A DNA stretch of 64,000 bases from the NCBI GenBank assembly GCA_004352715.1, contig SCFE01000079.1, forward strand, positions 14,265 through 78,264, read 5' to 3'. Shown in pieces: positions 37,477 through 49,184 of this stretch. The notes below the pieces were generated by a model. That model had not been told where the DNA came from, ran no database searches, and saw nothing but the letters and a program-made list of their open reading frames with translations. The DNA is from Hofstenia miamia (taxonomy: Eukaryota > Xenacoelomorpha > Acoela). Position 1 is the stretch's first letter. Every line of letters starts with the position of its first letter. The position numbers and the translations under genes are program-made.

Positions 37477-37555
37477 TTGTTTGCAAGATGGATTCCTATC
37501 ACAAACCTGCAACCATTTGTGCTCTTCAATAAATGAACTTCTTAATCAATTTAAA
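37477..37555 (+). CDS. SWT1: SWT1 exon: C-terminal helical domain
   Basis: 79 nt after a very short 42-bp intron (37435-37476, acceptor TTCATTTTAG). Only the phase-2 entry frame is open and gives CLQDGFLSQTCNHLCSSINE and LLNQFK, ending before GTAAGT in phase 0. The short intron is near the practical minimum for spliceosomal introns. Confidence 0.8.
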
Positions 37556-37743
37556 GTAAGTTTTCGCTTTGAGAAACCTTTAAATATAGTTTGTATTTTC
37601 ATTCATTATTTCTGTTTTATTACCTTTTTCATGTTGTAATATATTTGATAAATTTACTTGAAGTTCGTATGAATAAATACATTTATAGAAACTAATGGCC
37701 ATTCAACTGTTTAAGCACTTTATCAGGTGAAAGTCACAATTAG

Positions 37744-38830
37744 GGATGAGCCGATCACGAAATTTCAAGATCAGCCGATTCCGATTATTTACCGATCCGA
37801 TTACCCGTATTTTCAAAAAATGAAAAAAGTATGAAAATGAAAATGTTAATTATTTATAAACATAAACATAATAGCCTAATGTACGGTATGCTATAACAAT
37901 AATATAAATATAATGTATTGTAATTATATCATAAGTAGAATACAAGTTAAAATGAGTGCAGACATGTTTAGAACGAGTAACCATATCGTGAATCGCACAT
38001 TTAGAAAATACAGTCTCTTTTATCACCAGTAGTAAAGTATGTATTATGCAGCTGTTCGCAGTAATTTCTGCAATTCGTGTTCCGTTTACCATGTTAACGC
38101 CGCTATCACGTAATAAAAGATGAAGTTTTTCTAATGGGATTCATATTCTTTTAATATTACCAACAATTTTTCTGCAACCGCTTCACCAGTATGACTGCCG
38201 CTGAAATGCGAGCAGTGTGTGACAAACGACAATAGGCCTCGGAGTCCTATCTCAACATGGTGTGTACTTAATGATATAAAAGATAAAATCGAATGCTCTG
38301 CCGTCCATATGAAGTGTGGTTTTTTTATGAATAATTTACATTTTTCGTACATTCTTGGAATTACTGTGTCGGCAAATGAAAACGTGATGGTATAGTATAG
38401 TTTCCACCAGTTAGACATTGTACAAGGTTTTTGAAGCCATTTCGTCAACCATACAGTATGCTTCACTGTCAAGCACATCATTTCACCTATCAAATTGTTT
38501 ACCTCCTTAGCTTGTGGACTCTTCCTCTTTTTAGCTGATTCGCATGCCTCTTTGATGGTTGATTGCCTCAACGTTGGCTTTTGTGGAACAACCTGCGTAT
38601 GTGCCTTAGCTTGTTTTCTTGTGGCGTCCCTTTCTTTTTCTGCATTGACCATTTTTTACAGTCGAAACCATGTTGCGTTTACAAATGTGTCAGTATTACT
38701 GTTGTATTATGCCTTTTTGGATTATTTCCTCCACGTGATGTCAACACTTTGCAGTTCTTGCATACCACTTTATTGCTGTCTATTTCAGATATCGTATAGT
38801 AGTTCCGCATGAAACTTCTCTTTGTTTCTG
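37744..38830 (-). pseudogene. hAT (ZBED-like) transposase relic
   Basis: Minus strand, inside the 15-kb SWT1 intron. A BED zinc finger at about 38790-38680 has VVCKNCKVLTSRGGNNPK followed by HL-stop-TQH, that is, CxxC and H residues with one internal stop. Next comes TLRQSTIKEACESAKKRKSP, the linker usual before the hAT core, DTVIPRMYEKCK at about 38360, and GSHTGEAVAEKLLVILKEY near 38150 as in the ZBED/hAT RNase-H fold. Plus-strand 37745 begins TAGGGATGAGCCGATC, resembling hAT terminal repeats (TAGGGATGxxCCGAT). No matching right terminus was found, so the 5-prime end is probably lost. Confidence 0.75.
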
Positions 38831-39315
38831 TATCTGTACCGGTATTCATTTCTAAAAAGTAAAGTATAATGTAGGTGTAGGCCTAGCGGTAAATTAAATT
38901 AGTAATGAAGTAAGTACTTACTTACTTAGACTACAAGAAATACTAGAACACGTAGATGGAGCCAGATTTCCCAAATAAATTTAATTATCCTTTGATTTAA
39001 CAGAACACAAGTTATTTATATTGGAGTTGTAGACTAGCTACAGTGCAGTAAGAAAGTGAAGTAAACAGAATCAATCAGTACAGTCGAATCGACTGTTGGG
39101 CTCTCCTGTCTTCTGATTGGTTGTCAGTAAAAATAGAGAGTAGAACGTGTTGAACTTTGTGTTAATGCTAACCCAATGAAATGTTTCCATGGAATACTTT
39201 AAAGAACCATTGAAAATCTTGTTTAACCTTTAAAGAGACTTATAAGAATTACAATGGAATTTGCAAAAAATTGGAAGAACTTTAAATTCTGTTTTTTATG
39301 GAATAAAGCAATTTT
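38831..39315. other. Intronic sequence with a short AAGTACTTACTT repeat
   Basis: No gene. A small TAAGTACTTACTTACTTA tract at about 38910-38930 is the only structure. Confidence 0.5.
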
Positions 39316-40535
39316 AAGATGTTTCAAATAATTAACTAACTATTATATATAAATGCGTTATTATATAATAATATTAAAATAATACACTGACACAAAACAA
39401 CAATGGCATTGCATAAAAAATCAACATTTAAACAAAAAGATGTTAAAGTTTTCTGGAAATGCGCTTCCTATCAACAATGTGCTGATTTATAGTAGCCTTC
39501 GTCTCAGTCCATATCTGATGATTTTCTTGCAAAGACAGCTTCTAAAAAAATAGTCAATAAATTTATTAAAATACATGATATAGAAAACAAGATTTGACAG
39601 CATTTTAAGTAAAGTTTTTTAAGATGTTTCAAATAATTAACTAACTATTATATATAAATGCGTTATTATATAATAATATTAAAATAATACACTGACACAA
39701 AACAACAATGGCATTGCATAAAAAATCAACATTTAAACAAAAAGATGTTAAAGTTTTCTGGAAATGCGCTTCCTATCAACAATGTGCTGATTTATAGTAG
39801 CCTTCGTCTCAGTCCATATCTGATGATTTTCTTGCAAAGACAGCTTCTAAAAAAATAGTCAATAAATTTATTAAAATACATGATATAGAAAACAAGATTT
39901 GACAGCATTTTAAGTAAAGTTTTTTAAGATGTTTCAAATAATTAACTAACTATTATATATAAATGCGTTATTATATAATAATATTAAAATAATACACTGA
40001 CACAAAACAACAATGGCATTGCATAAAAAATCAACATTTAAACAAAAAGATGTTAAAGTTTTCTGGAAATGCGCTTCCTATCAACAATGTGCTGATTTAT
40101 AGTAGCCTTCGTCTCAGTCCATATCTGATGATTTTCTTGCAAAGACAGCTTCTAAAAAAATAGTCAATAAATTTATTAAAATACATGATATAGAAAACAA
40201 GATTTGACAGCATTTTAAGTAAAGTTTTTTAAGATGTTTCAAATAATTAACTAACTATTATATATAAATGCGTTATTATATAATAATATTAAAATAATAC
40301 ACTGACACAAAACAACAATGGCATTGCATAAAAAATCAACATTTAAACAAAAAGATGTTAAAGTTTTCTGGAAATGCGCTTCCTATCAACAATGTGCTGA
40401 TTTATAGTAGCCTTCGTCTCAGTCCATATCTGATGATTTTCTTGCAAAGACAGCTTCTAAAAAAATAGTCAATAAATTTATTAAAATACATGATATAGAA
40501 AACAAGATTTGACAGCATTTTAAGTAAAGTTAAAT
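39316..40535. repeat. Tandem repeat, 305 bp x 4
   Basis: Units begin at 39316, 39621, 39926 and 40231 (AAGATGTTTCAAATAATTAA) and appear identical over their full 305 bp. The array ends where TAAGTAAAGTTAAATTTATA replaces TAAGTAAAGTTTTTTAAGAT. There is no long open frame in either strand. Perfect identity indicates very recent amplification or an assembly or collapse artefact. Confidence 0.95.
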
Positions 40536-40733
40536 TTATAGTTAAAGTTTCCAGCATTGAATTTCTAGAAACTTCTGATCCAGAATTATTTTATTATAAT
40601 ACCAATAGTTTACTTTACAGCTTAAATATGAGTGATTTTTTTGTTAGGTGTTTTTTTCTGTGATTGGGAGGAATAATTTGTTCTGCCTACAATAAAACAT
40701 TGGTACCATCTATGCTTGCGACCAAGGCCTAGT

Positions 40734-41640
40734 TTAACACTAGAAGCGCCAAACCCGTCAATTGAAGATTTTGAAATTTTAAATTATAATAATTTTTTTG
40801 TAGAAGTGGTTTTTCCTCAGTAATCATTTACTATTTCTTTTATAATTGCAAAGCACACGTGGACAAATTTTTCTTCCGGTAATACCACATAGAAAAAAGT
40901 AGTCTGTAGATATACCTTTAAGCGCCACTACCCGTCAATTGACAACTGCTATGACCTCAAAGTTAAATTTGTTACTTAAGCTAAATATTGTTTCAGGATA
41001 CACTATTCATAAAAAAGTTATATTATATCTTGCTATACAAGTGGTTTTGTACATATTACTGAAAAAAGTAAACTGTTATAAACATCTTAGCCTTATATTT
41101 TTGCTGCATGTTTCTATTATTTGGTGCAATTTTTGAACATAATTACAATTGGTCTACCAAGTTGATAAAGATCTATATTGCAATTACTATTGAGACAATA
41201 CATATATATATGCGCTAACAAAAACAAGGGATAAATATCTGTTCTAATCTTTTCCAAGATAGGCCTTGATATTGTAGCAATATTTTGATGAAATATCAGC
41301 TAATATCCAAAATTTTATCCCAAATGTATGCGGGCATATATTGCGTAAAACGGCAGCGTGTTTTAGTCGGAAATAGTTGTTCATCAATAGTCAAGAATGA
41401 TGATGGGTGGTATGAATGTTGAGAATTGGCTACAAAGCGAACTAAAATAGTTGAAATTAGACAAAATGTGGCATGTTGCAGATTTCTACCGCAATCTTGA
41501 CGACAATCAAACTGAGAAACCTTTTTATCTCTCTCATTTTTTTGGCGGATAGTGTCTTACTGAATATGGGACATCCATGTATCGGTGACCAGTTTTTCAA
41601 GTGGATAACTTCGTCGATATCTAATTCCTTTTAGGTACAG
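40734..41640 (-). pseudogene. piggyBac-like transposon relic
   Basis: A TTAA at 40734-40737 (the piggyBac target site) is followed by CACTAGAAGCGCC and ACCCGTCAATTGA. A second copy, GCGCCACTACCCGTCAATTGA, is present at 40921-40941, which looks like a subterminal repeat. On the minus strand at 41415-41310 the frame reads FLTIDEQLFP and then RCRFTQYMPA, matching the DDE_Tnp_1_7 signature (TxDExxxxxKGRCxFxQYxPxKP) including a catalytic Asp. Upstream remnants extend to about 41640. The other half is cut off by the LINE at 41700. Confidence 0.75.
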
Positions 41641-41699
41641 TAGTCCCGCGAATTTTTCCTGTCATTAGCAAAAGCATTTGTACAATCAACAATAAAAGA

Positions 41700-42816
41700 G
41701 AAGATTTAACAGTGACTTTCTGTCACTTAATGCTGCTCTCTCATCTTTGCTGCCCGTTTTTAGTGATTCCTTCTCAGTTGACGATTGGTTCACTTTCTTT
41801 CATCAAGTTATTTCTTCTTATGTTCCTCGTCGGCGGAAAAAGCGTGCTTCTCTTCGTTTCTATTTTTCGTCCCTTACTGTGCACTCCTTGAATAAATTGG
41901 AGTCTTACAAACGCCATTCTGGTACTACTGCTACTCCGAAGCTTGCTTCTCACAGAAGATGTTATCAATTTTATGGAACTTGACAAAGTCTCTTTTCTGT
42001 CCAGCTTCTCGTCCGGTTCTCATCAAGACTCTTATTCCTTCCTGCGTTCTCTTCATTCCAAGCCTGAGCTCCCCAATTTGAGATGGAACCTTCTTTCTGC
42101 TCACTCTGACCTGGAGAAAGCTGATCTGTTCAACGCGTATTTTGCCTCTAACTTCTCTGTACCTGTCTCCATGTGCCCTGGTCCGCCTGCTGCCTCCCCG
42201 CTAATCCGACTTTGTGATATGGTCTTCAGCGCCCATGATATCTCTCTCATGCTTAAATCTTGCAAGTTGTCTGGTCCTTGTTATCCTGACGGTGTTCCTT
42301 CCTTTGTAATTCATGAAACCTCCTCCACGCTTTCTATCCATTTAAAGCATCTTTACTCCTTCATTTGCTCCACTAAGCGCTATCCCGCCTGTTGGAAGAC
42401 ATCTTGGATTTCTCCGCTGTTAAAATCTAATCAGCTTCCCTCCTCGCAGGTCACGTCCTACCGCCCAATAGCTATTCTATCTCGACTGTCTATCATCTTT
42501 GAACGCCTTGTTTTTCGTTATGTATTCCCAAAAATTCGTCACCTCATCTCTTCCTCTCAGCATGGCAACCTTCCTGGTCGCTCTACGATTACTAACCTGC
42601 TCACTCTGATCGAAAACTGCTACTTTCACTCTGATAGTAATGATCCTGGTTGTATTATCTTTCTTGACATCTCAAAAGCGTTTGATCGTCTCCCTCATTC
42701 CATTCTGCTTGACAAGTTACGTTTATTTGGTTTTGATGTGGATTTCATCGAACTGTTCCAGTCTTACCTGACCAATCGCCACCAGTGTGTCAAAATCAAC
42801 TCGTCTATCTCTTCTC
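41700..42816 (+). pseudogene. Non-LTR retrotransposon (LINE) fragment: linker and reverse transcriptase
   Basis: 5-prime truncated at about 41700. A linker with SYVPRRRKKRASLRF comes first, then, from 41943, a frame open for about 290 codons to the gap. RT blocks: PDGVPSFVI, WISPLLKSNQ, SYRPIAILSRLSIIFERLV, SSSQHGNLPGRSTITNLLTL, and IIFLDISKAFDRLPHS (first catalytic Asp), followed by LTNRHQCVKINSS. The YADD block would lie in the gap. Noticeably GC-richer than its surroundings and little decayed, so it is a relatively young insertion; different family from the LINE at 19250-22560. Confidence 0.85.
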
Positions 42817-43383
42817 NNNNNNNNNNNNNNNNNNNNNNNNNNNNNNNNNNNNNNNNNNNNNNNNNNNNNNNNNNNNNNNNNNNNNNNNNNNNNNNNNNNN
42901 NNNNNNNNNNNNNNNNNNNNNNNNNNNNNNNNNNNNNNNNNNNNNNNNNNNNNNNNNNNNNNNNNNNNNNNNNNNNNNNNNNNNNNNNNNNNNNNNNNNN
43001 NNNNNNNNNNNNNNNNNNNNNNNNNNNNNNNNNNNNNNNNNNNNNNNNNNNNNNNNNNNNNNNNNNNNNNNNNNNNNNNNNNNNNNNNNNNNNNNNNNNN
43101 NNNNNNNNNNNNNNNNNNNNNNNNNNNNNNNNNNNNNNNNNNNNNNNNNNNNNNNNNNNNNNNNNNNNNNNNNNNNNNNNNNNNNNNNNNNNNNNNNNNN
43201 NNNNNNNNNNNNNNNNNNNNNNNNNNNNNNNNNNNNNNNNNNNNNNNNNNNNNNNNNNNNNNNNNNNNNNNNNNNNNNNNNNNNNNNNNNNNNNNNNNNN
43301 NNNNNNNNNNNNNNNNNNNNNNNNNNNNNNNNNNNNNNNNNNNNNNNNNNNNNNNNNNNNNNNNNNNNNNNNNNNNNNNNNNN
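42817..43383. other. Assembly gap (567 N)
   Basis: Separates the LINE from a DNA-transposon copy. Probably contains the end of the LINE and the end of the transposon. Confidence 0.98.
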
Positions 43384-44598
43384 ATCTAAAATCTTCATGT
43401 AAAACCACCAGACTGAGATCGCAACATTACTAATCAAGTGAACCAAATAAAGACAAATTACAAAATAAATAACTAAGCATGCTAACATTGAATATAGCTT
43501 ATTTTAAGTGCATGCAATAATAAATATATAGTGTTGTTAAATGAAAACATTTTCATAAATATAAGATACATAAGTGAAATTGCATATTAAATTTAAATTA
43601 AATACACAAAACCTATTGCCACCAGCAAATACACAATATTTTTCATTGCATAGACGTAGTCGTTTTCCATCCGTGAATGCAACCATTATGATTTTAATGC
43701 AGCAAATGTAAAATACAGTTTTCTTAAACGCACAGTTTCATGTCAGTAGCTCCACTTGTAATAAGTAATGCATATACATATTTGGTAATACAGTGACTTA
43801 CTTCATTATATAAATCAGTTAAGGATACAACTTCTGGAGACAGTAGGGAATTGAAGGTGTACTTTGAAGATTAGAACTAAACACAATCGTAAAACGAATG
43901 ATGTAAGAAATACCTTTAATAAGAAAGGTAGTCTTTTTAGCAGGGAAACATTTACCAACATAAGTATTCAAGTTGAGAAAGAAGTAGCTCTCGCTTTCCC
44001 TAAAACAAGACAGTTGAAATATATCAAGAAAAAATACTAAATATTTCAATTAAATGTATTAAAATGGAGCTACTGACATTGTGCGAGGCTATTTTATCAA
44101 AAAATTCAATAACATTAGTGAATATGCTGTCCAACTTCATATAAAACGACTAAAACTAATAATTTTTTAATATCACATTTACAAATTAATACTACAAACA
44201 CAAAAAATAAACCTGAATAACTACTACTAACCAGAGCTATTAAGACGCTAAAATAAGAGATGTATTAAAGTATGAAAGGAGCCAATTACCTCTTGTTTAG
44301 TTAACCGTTCCTTAGAATGCTTTAACCATTCCTTATTCCTGCGCTCTGTATCAGAATGCTTTAGCCCTTGGGCTGCAACATCTAAAGTAAAATTAAATTA
44401 AATTCCTTAAAAATTGTAAACCCAAAATAGTTTGAGCTACATGGCATCCACGGAGAGCCTTTTTTCCCCTTTCACCATCCTAGTTATACAACACACCAAC
44501 ATTATTTGTGAAGCAAGCTCTAACCAATCTCAAAACAATATCACTAAAATTTACGCCGCCAAATTTCGAAAGGAATAATTTCTAAATGAGAAATAAGC
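43384..44598 (-). mobile_element. TNP2-like/DUF4806 DNA transposon, copy A (3-prime part)
   Basis: Nearly identical to 47305-48240 and 53895-55090. Minus-strand exon pieces include ESESYFFLNLNTYVGKCFPA at about 43985-43920 and the KHSKERLTKQE exon end at about 44300. 44240-44598 is repeated almost exactly at 44700-45040 on the far side of a small scaffolded region, so copies A and B may be one element assembled twice. Confidence 0.7.
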
Positions 44599-44694
44599 NN
44601 NNNNNNNNTCGACTACTGACTCGCAAATTGGATCTTGATCCTTTTGATTTCATTACGTTCTTTAATTCCTGCTNNNNNNNNNNNNNNNNNNNNN
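44599..44694. other. Two small gaps flanking a 65-bp LINE piece
   Basis: N at 44599-44608 and 44674-44694. Between them 44609-44673 is a fragment (CTCGCAAATTGGATCTTGAT) homologous to the LINE piece at about 27497-27560. The near-perfect duplication of the sequence on either side suggests a scaffolding artefact. Confidence 0.8.
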
Positions 44695-45666
44695 ATAAGA
44701 GATGTATTAAAGTATGAAAGGAGCCAATTACCTCTTGTTTAGTTAACCGTTCCTTAGAATGCTTTAACCATTCCTTATTCCTGCGCTCTGTATCAGAATG
44801 CTTTAGCCCTTGGGCTGCAACATCTAAAGTAAAATTAAATTAAATTCCTTAAAAATTGTAAACCCAAAATAGTTTGAGCTACATGGCATCCACGGAGAGC
44901 CTTTTTTCCCCTTTCACCATCCTAGTTATACAACACACCAACATTATTTGTGAAGCAAGCTCTAACCAATCTCAAAACAATGTCACTAAAATTTACGCCG
45001 CCAAATTTCGAAAGGAATAATTTCTAAATGAGAAATAAGCAATATTTAATGAAAATATGTAGTACTAGTTGCTGTTTGAGCGAATCGTTGCCTTCCAGTC
45101 TTTTTTCAAATGTACAGAATTCAGAGTCCGTCTTAAATGGCAAGGGCAGTGGAATAGAATTGTTCTCAACATGTTTCCTTGAATCACTCGAAGAAATTTC
45201 TTTGATAATTTCTCTTAAGTTGGAAAGCTCTTCTTTAACTTGCTGTTGAACCACAATTGTTAACAAGTCTTTTTCTAAGAGGATCATTTCATTATTTATG
45301 TACAGTACTTAACTTACTAGCACAAAGTGCGAAATTCAGTAGCTTTCCACATTGATATCAACTGTAAATTGCGTGGCGAACGGACAAATTCAAAAGGAAA
45401 TCGTAGTTTTGTCCATATAAAGTTAATTCCCTTTATTGATTGAGGAGATAACCGGGCTCCATTATTGCCAACTTATGTCGTTAAAAATAAAACAGCCTTT
45501 TGCAAACCCCTTCACAAACCACATGCATAAAATCTAAAGGGAATCCTTTGATGAGATCAAAGTTTAACTTTAAAAGAGGGGTTTGAAAACTTAAATGATG
45601 TTCTATATCAGCATTAGATCTGAATTCGTCATCAGTTCTTAATTGTGTGTTACTAACTAAATATAC
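44695..45666 (-). mobile_element. TNP2-like/DUF4806 transposon, copy B (internal deletion)
   Basis: 44695-45335 corresponds to 54745-55385 (DUF4806 exons). At about 45330 the sequence jumps directly to the equivalent of 57003 (GCGAAATTCAGTAGCTTTCC), so about 1.6 kb holding the 5-prime part of the DUF4806 gene and the transposase C-terminus is deleted. 45341-45666 encodes the transposase block LLKLNFDLIKGFPLDFMHVV, then enters a 1000-N gap. Confidence 0.75.
45024..45287 (-). pseudogene. DUF4806-domain exon in copy B
   Basis: Encodes a coiled-coil stretch (EELSNLREIIKEI), a low-complexity SSSDSRKHVE segment, and the DUF4806 entry motif LPFKTDSEFCTFEKRLEGND. Next to it 44880-45020 encodes KFGGVNFSDIVLRLVRACF. 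Homologous to 55079-55348. Confidence 0.7.
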
Positions 45667-46666
45667 NNNNNNNNNNNNNNNNNNNNNNNNNNNNNNNNNN
45701 NNNNNNNNNNNNNNNNNNNNNNNNNNNNNNNNNNNNNNNNNNNNNNNNNNNNNNNNNNNNNNNNNNNNNNNNNNNNNNNNNNNNNNNNNNNNNNNNNNNN
45801 NNNNNNNNNNNNNNNNNNNNNNNNNNNNNNNNNNNNNNNNNNNNNNNNNNNNNNNNNNNNNNNNNNNNNNNNNNNNNNNNNNNNNNNNNNNNNNNNNNNN
45901 NNNNNNNNNNNNNNNNNNNNNNNNNNNNNNNNNNNNNNNNNNNNNNNNNNNNNNNNNNNNNNNNNNNNNNNNNNNNNNNNNNNNNNNNNNNNNNNNNNNN
46001 NNNNNNNNNNNNNNNNNNNNNNNNNNNNNNNNNNNNNNNNNNNNNNNNNNNNNNNNNNNNNNNNNNNNNNNNNNNNNNNNNNNNNNNNNNNNNNNNNNNN
46101 NNNNNNNNNNNNNNNNNNNNNNNNNNNNNNNNNNNNNNNNNNNNNNNNNNNNNNNNNNNNNNNNNNNNNNNNNNNNNNNNNNNNNNNNNNNNNNNNNNNN
46201 NNNNNNNNNNNNNNNNNNNNNNNNNNNNNNNNNNNNNNNNNNNNNNNNNNNNNNNNNNNNNNNNNNNNNNNNNNNNNNNNNNNNNNNNNNNNNNNNNNNN
46301 NNNNNNNNNNNNNNNNNNNNNNNNNNNNNNNNNNNNNNNNNNNNNNNNNNNNNNNNNNNNNNNNNNNNNNNNNNNNNNNNNNNNNNNNNNNNNNNNNNNN
46401 NNNNNNNNNNNNNNNNNNNNNNNNNNNNNNNNNNNNNNNNNNNNNNNNNNNNNNNNNNNNNNNNNNNNNNNNNNNNNNNNNNNNNNNNNNNNNNNNNNNN
46501 NNNNNNNNNNNNNNNNNNNNNNNNNNNNNNNNNNNNNNNNNNNNNNNNNNNNNNNNNNNNNNNNNNNNNNNNNNNNNNNNNNNNNNNNNNNNNNNNNNNN
46601 NNNNNNNNNNNNNNNNNNNNNNNNNNNNNNNNNNNNNNNNNNNNNNNNNNNNNNNNNNNNNNNNNN
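45667..46666. other. Assembly gap (1000 N)
   Basis: Fixed-size gap within copy B. Confidence 0.99.
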
Positions 46667-46874
46667 GTACCTGTTTTCAAATTTGTTTATGTTTCTCTTC
46701 TGCCAATTATTATGCAACGTCGGAACTACTTAATTAGCTTAGCATTTTGTTCCTTGATAATTTGTCAAATGCTTTTGCCAACAATGATATTAACATAATT
46801 GTATAAATTCACTTGTACAAATTATTAATCACTAAATTAGCATTATCAAAAGTTATAATATATAAAGCGCTATA
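46667..46874. other. Short non-coding stretch
   Basis: AT-rich sequence between gap and the left terminus of copy C. Nothing recognised. Confidence 0.5.
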
Positions 46875-47113
46875 TCCCAATATGCAAAAAATGTGCCTAA
46901 CACGTGCAATCAAAGACTTTTCGAAAATGAAAAAAACGTGCTAAGCATGTCTTTAAGTGCAAAGCATTTATTCAAAAATGTGCTGCAAATGTGATAATTC
47001 CAGGGCAATGTAGGTGCTAAGCACATCATTGAGGCACTTTTTTAGCAGAACATATGCACCTTACTAGCACTTCATTCTTTTTTAGTATTATATTGCTTAG
47101 ACATTTTGTTTGG

Positions 47114-47114
<1 letters not shown>

Positions 47115-47163
<49 letters not shown>
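47115..47163. repeat. TA microsatellite
   Basis: About 24 TA units immediately before the homology shared with copy D begins (ATTACTGATTACGATGGAAA). Confidence 0.95.
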
Positions 47164-47165
<2 letters not shown>

Positions 47166-48188
47166 CTGATTACGATGGAAAATGCAAAACAGTACTCTAA
47201 TAATTTGAATCGCGATTTTTTTCAGAACTTTTCGTTTTTGCCATTACTTCTGCAGTGACAATTGGGTACAAGAATAAGAGAGACATGAATTGGCACCTAA
47301 AATCTAAAATTTTCATGTAAAACCATCAGACTAAGATCACAACATCATAAAATAGGAGAATCATTACTAATCAAGTGAACCAAATAAAGACAAATTACAA
47401 AATAAATAACTAAGCATGCTAACATTGAATATACCTTATTTTAAGTGCATGCAATAATAAATATATATAGTGTTGTTAAATGAAAACATTTTCATAAATA
47501 TAAGATACATAAGTAAAATTGCATATTAAATTTAAATTAAATACACAAAACCTATTGCCACCAGCAAATACACAATATTTTTCATTGCATAGACGTAGTC
47601 AACGTTTTCCATCCGTGAATGCAACCATTATGATTTTAATGCAGCAAATGTAAAATACAGTTTTCTTAAACGCACAGTTTCATGTCAGTAGCTCCACTTG
47701 TAATAAGTAATGCATATACATATTTGGTAATACAGTGACTTACTTCATTATATAAATAAGTTAAGGATACAACTTCTGGAGACAGTAGGGAATTGATGGT
47801 GTACTTTGAAGATTAGAACTAAACACAATCGTAAAACGAATGATGTAAGAAATACCTTTAATAAGAAAGGTAGTCTTTTTAGCAGGGAAACATTTACCAA
47901 CATAAGTATTCAAGTTGAGAAAGAAGTAGCCCTCGCTTTCCCTAAAACAAGACAGTTGAAATATATCAAGAAAAAATACTAAATATTTCAATTAAATGTA
48001 TTAAAATGGAGCTACTGACATTGTGCGAGGCTATTTTATCAAAAAATTCGATAACATTAGTGAATATGCTGTCCAACTTCATATAAAACGACTAAAACTA
48101 ATATTTTTTTACATCACATTCACGAATTAACACTACAAACACAAAAAATAAACCTGAATAACTACTACTAACCAGAGCTATTAAAACG

Positions 48189-48610
48189 CTAAAATAAGAG
48201 AAGTATTAAAGTATGAAAGGAGACAATTACCTCTTGTTTAGTTAACCATTCCTTAGAATGCTTTAACCATTCCTTAATCCTGCGCTCTGTATCAGAATGT
48301 AGTTCAGGATGACCTGATGCCCTTAAAAGAATGAGCAATTGTTTCAAGGAATGGTGTGTAATATTGCTATTCAATGCCCATTCACGCAAACGATCTAAGA
48401 AACTAACGTTTGTTTCAGATGGTATTGACTCACTGCTGAATGATTCTGAGGAAGTAGAATCATCATGATATGGCAATTCACAAGAACTGTTTGAACTAAT
48501 GTCCTCATTAACAATAGTGGCTATATTACTACTTGATGCTAAATTGTTCAATATAGCAATGGTACTCTGTCTTACAGGACGTTTAGTTTGATACCACGGC
48601 ATTCTAAAAA
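48189..48610 (-). pseudogene. Chimeric transposase/DUF4806 exon produced by internal deletion
   Basis: Starts ATG near 48602 (MPWYQTKRPVRQST), encodes the transposase N-terminal domain (FLDRLREWALNSNITHHSLK, then QLLILLRASGHPEL) and passes without interruption into HSDTERRIKEWLKHSKEWLT, the last DUF4806-gene exon. The junction at about 48298 corresponds to positions 57801 and 54854 of copy D. Relative to D it also lacks 9 codons after MPxYQxKR. If transcribed it would give a DNA-binding-type N-terminus without transposase. Confidence 0.75.
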
Positions 48611-49184
48611 GATATTTAGTAATTTTGAGCATTAATAAAAATAAATTTTATAGCCTATCAAAATACATATGATCCTTCAATAAAAACACGATTATTTTGA
48701 AATTGTAAGTGGTGTAGACTCCAAAAAATATTCGCCTACATTAAATGAACTTCGTGAATCTGACAAGAGCAAGTACATCTTCTCTATTTTTAATTAGCCC
48801 ACTAATATCTGAATCAGAAATAACAATTTAGAGTAATTCACAAATAATCCTATGAATGGATATTTACACATTCCACATGAAATGTAGTACAAGTTGAAAA
48901 TGTAAACATTAGATACCCAACTTCAAAGATTACTTAAATCGTGATGAGTTAATTTAATTAAATTAGTTCATAGTCTCTGAAAATTATACTTTCAGTTTCA
49001 GGTAGAGAAATGTAAGTTAAGACATGTATAACTTCGATTTTTTAAATGCAAAGATCGAAGCTTCTCGTTGAAAAAGGTAATTTGAAAAAACGAAATAAAT
49101 GTTAACGCTAAGCTTTAAACTAAAAATTTATATTAAATTTATTCTATATAGCTGTAAATGTAGATAACAATTTAATTTTCTTCA

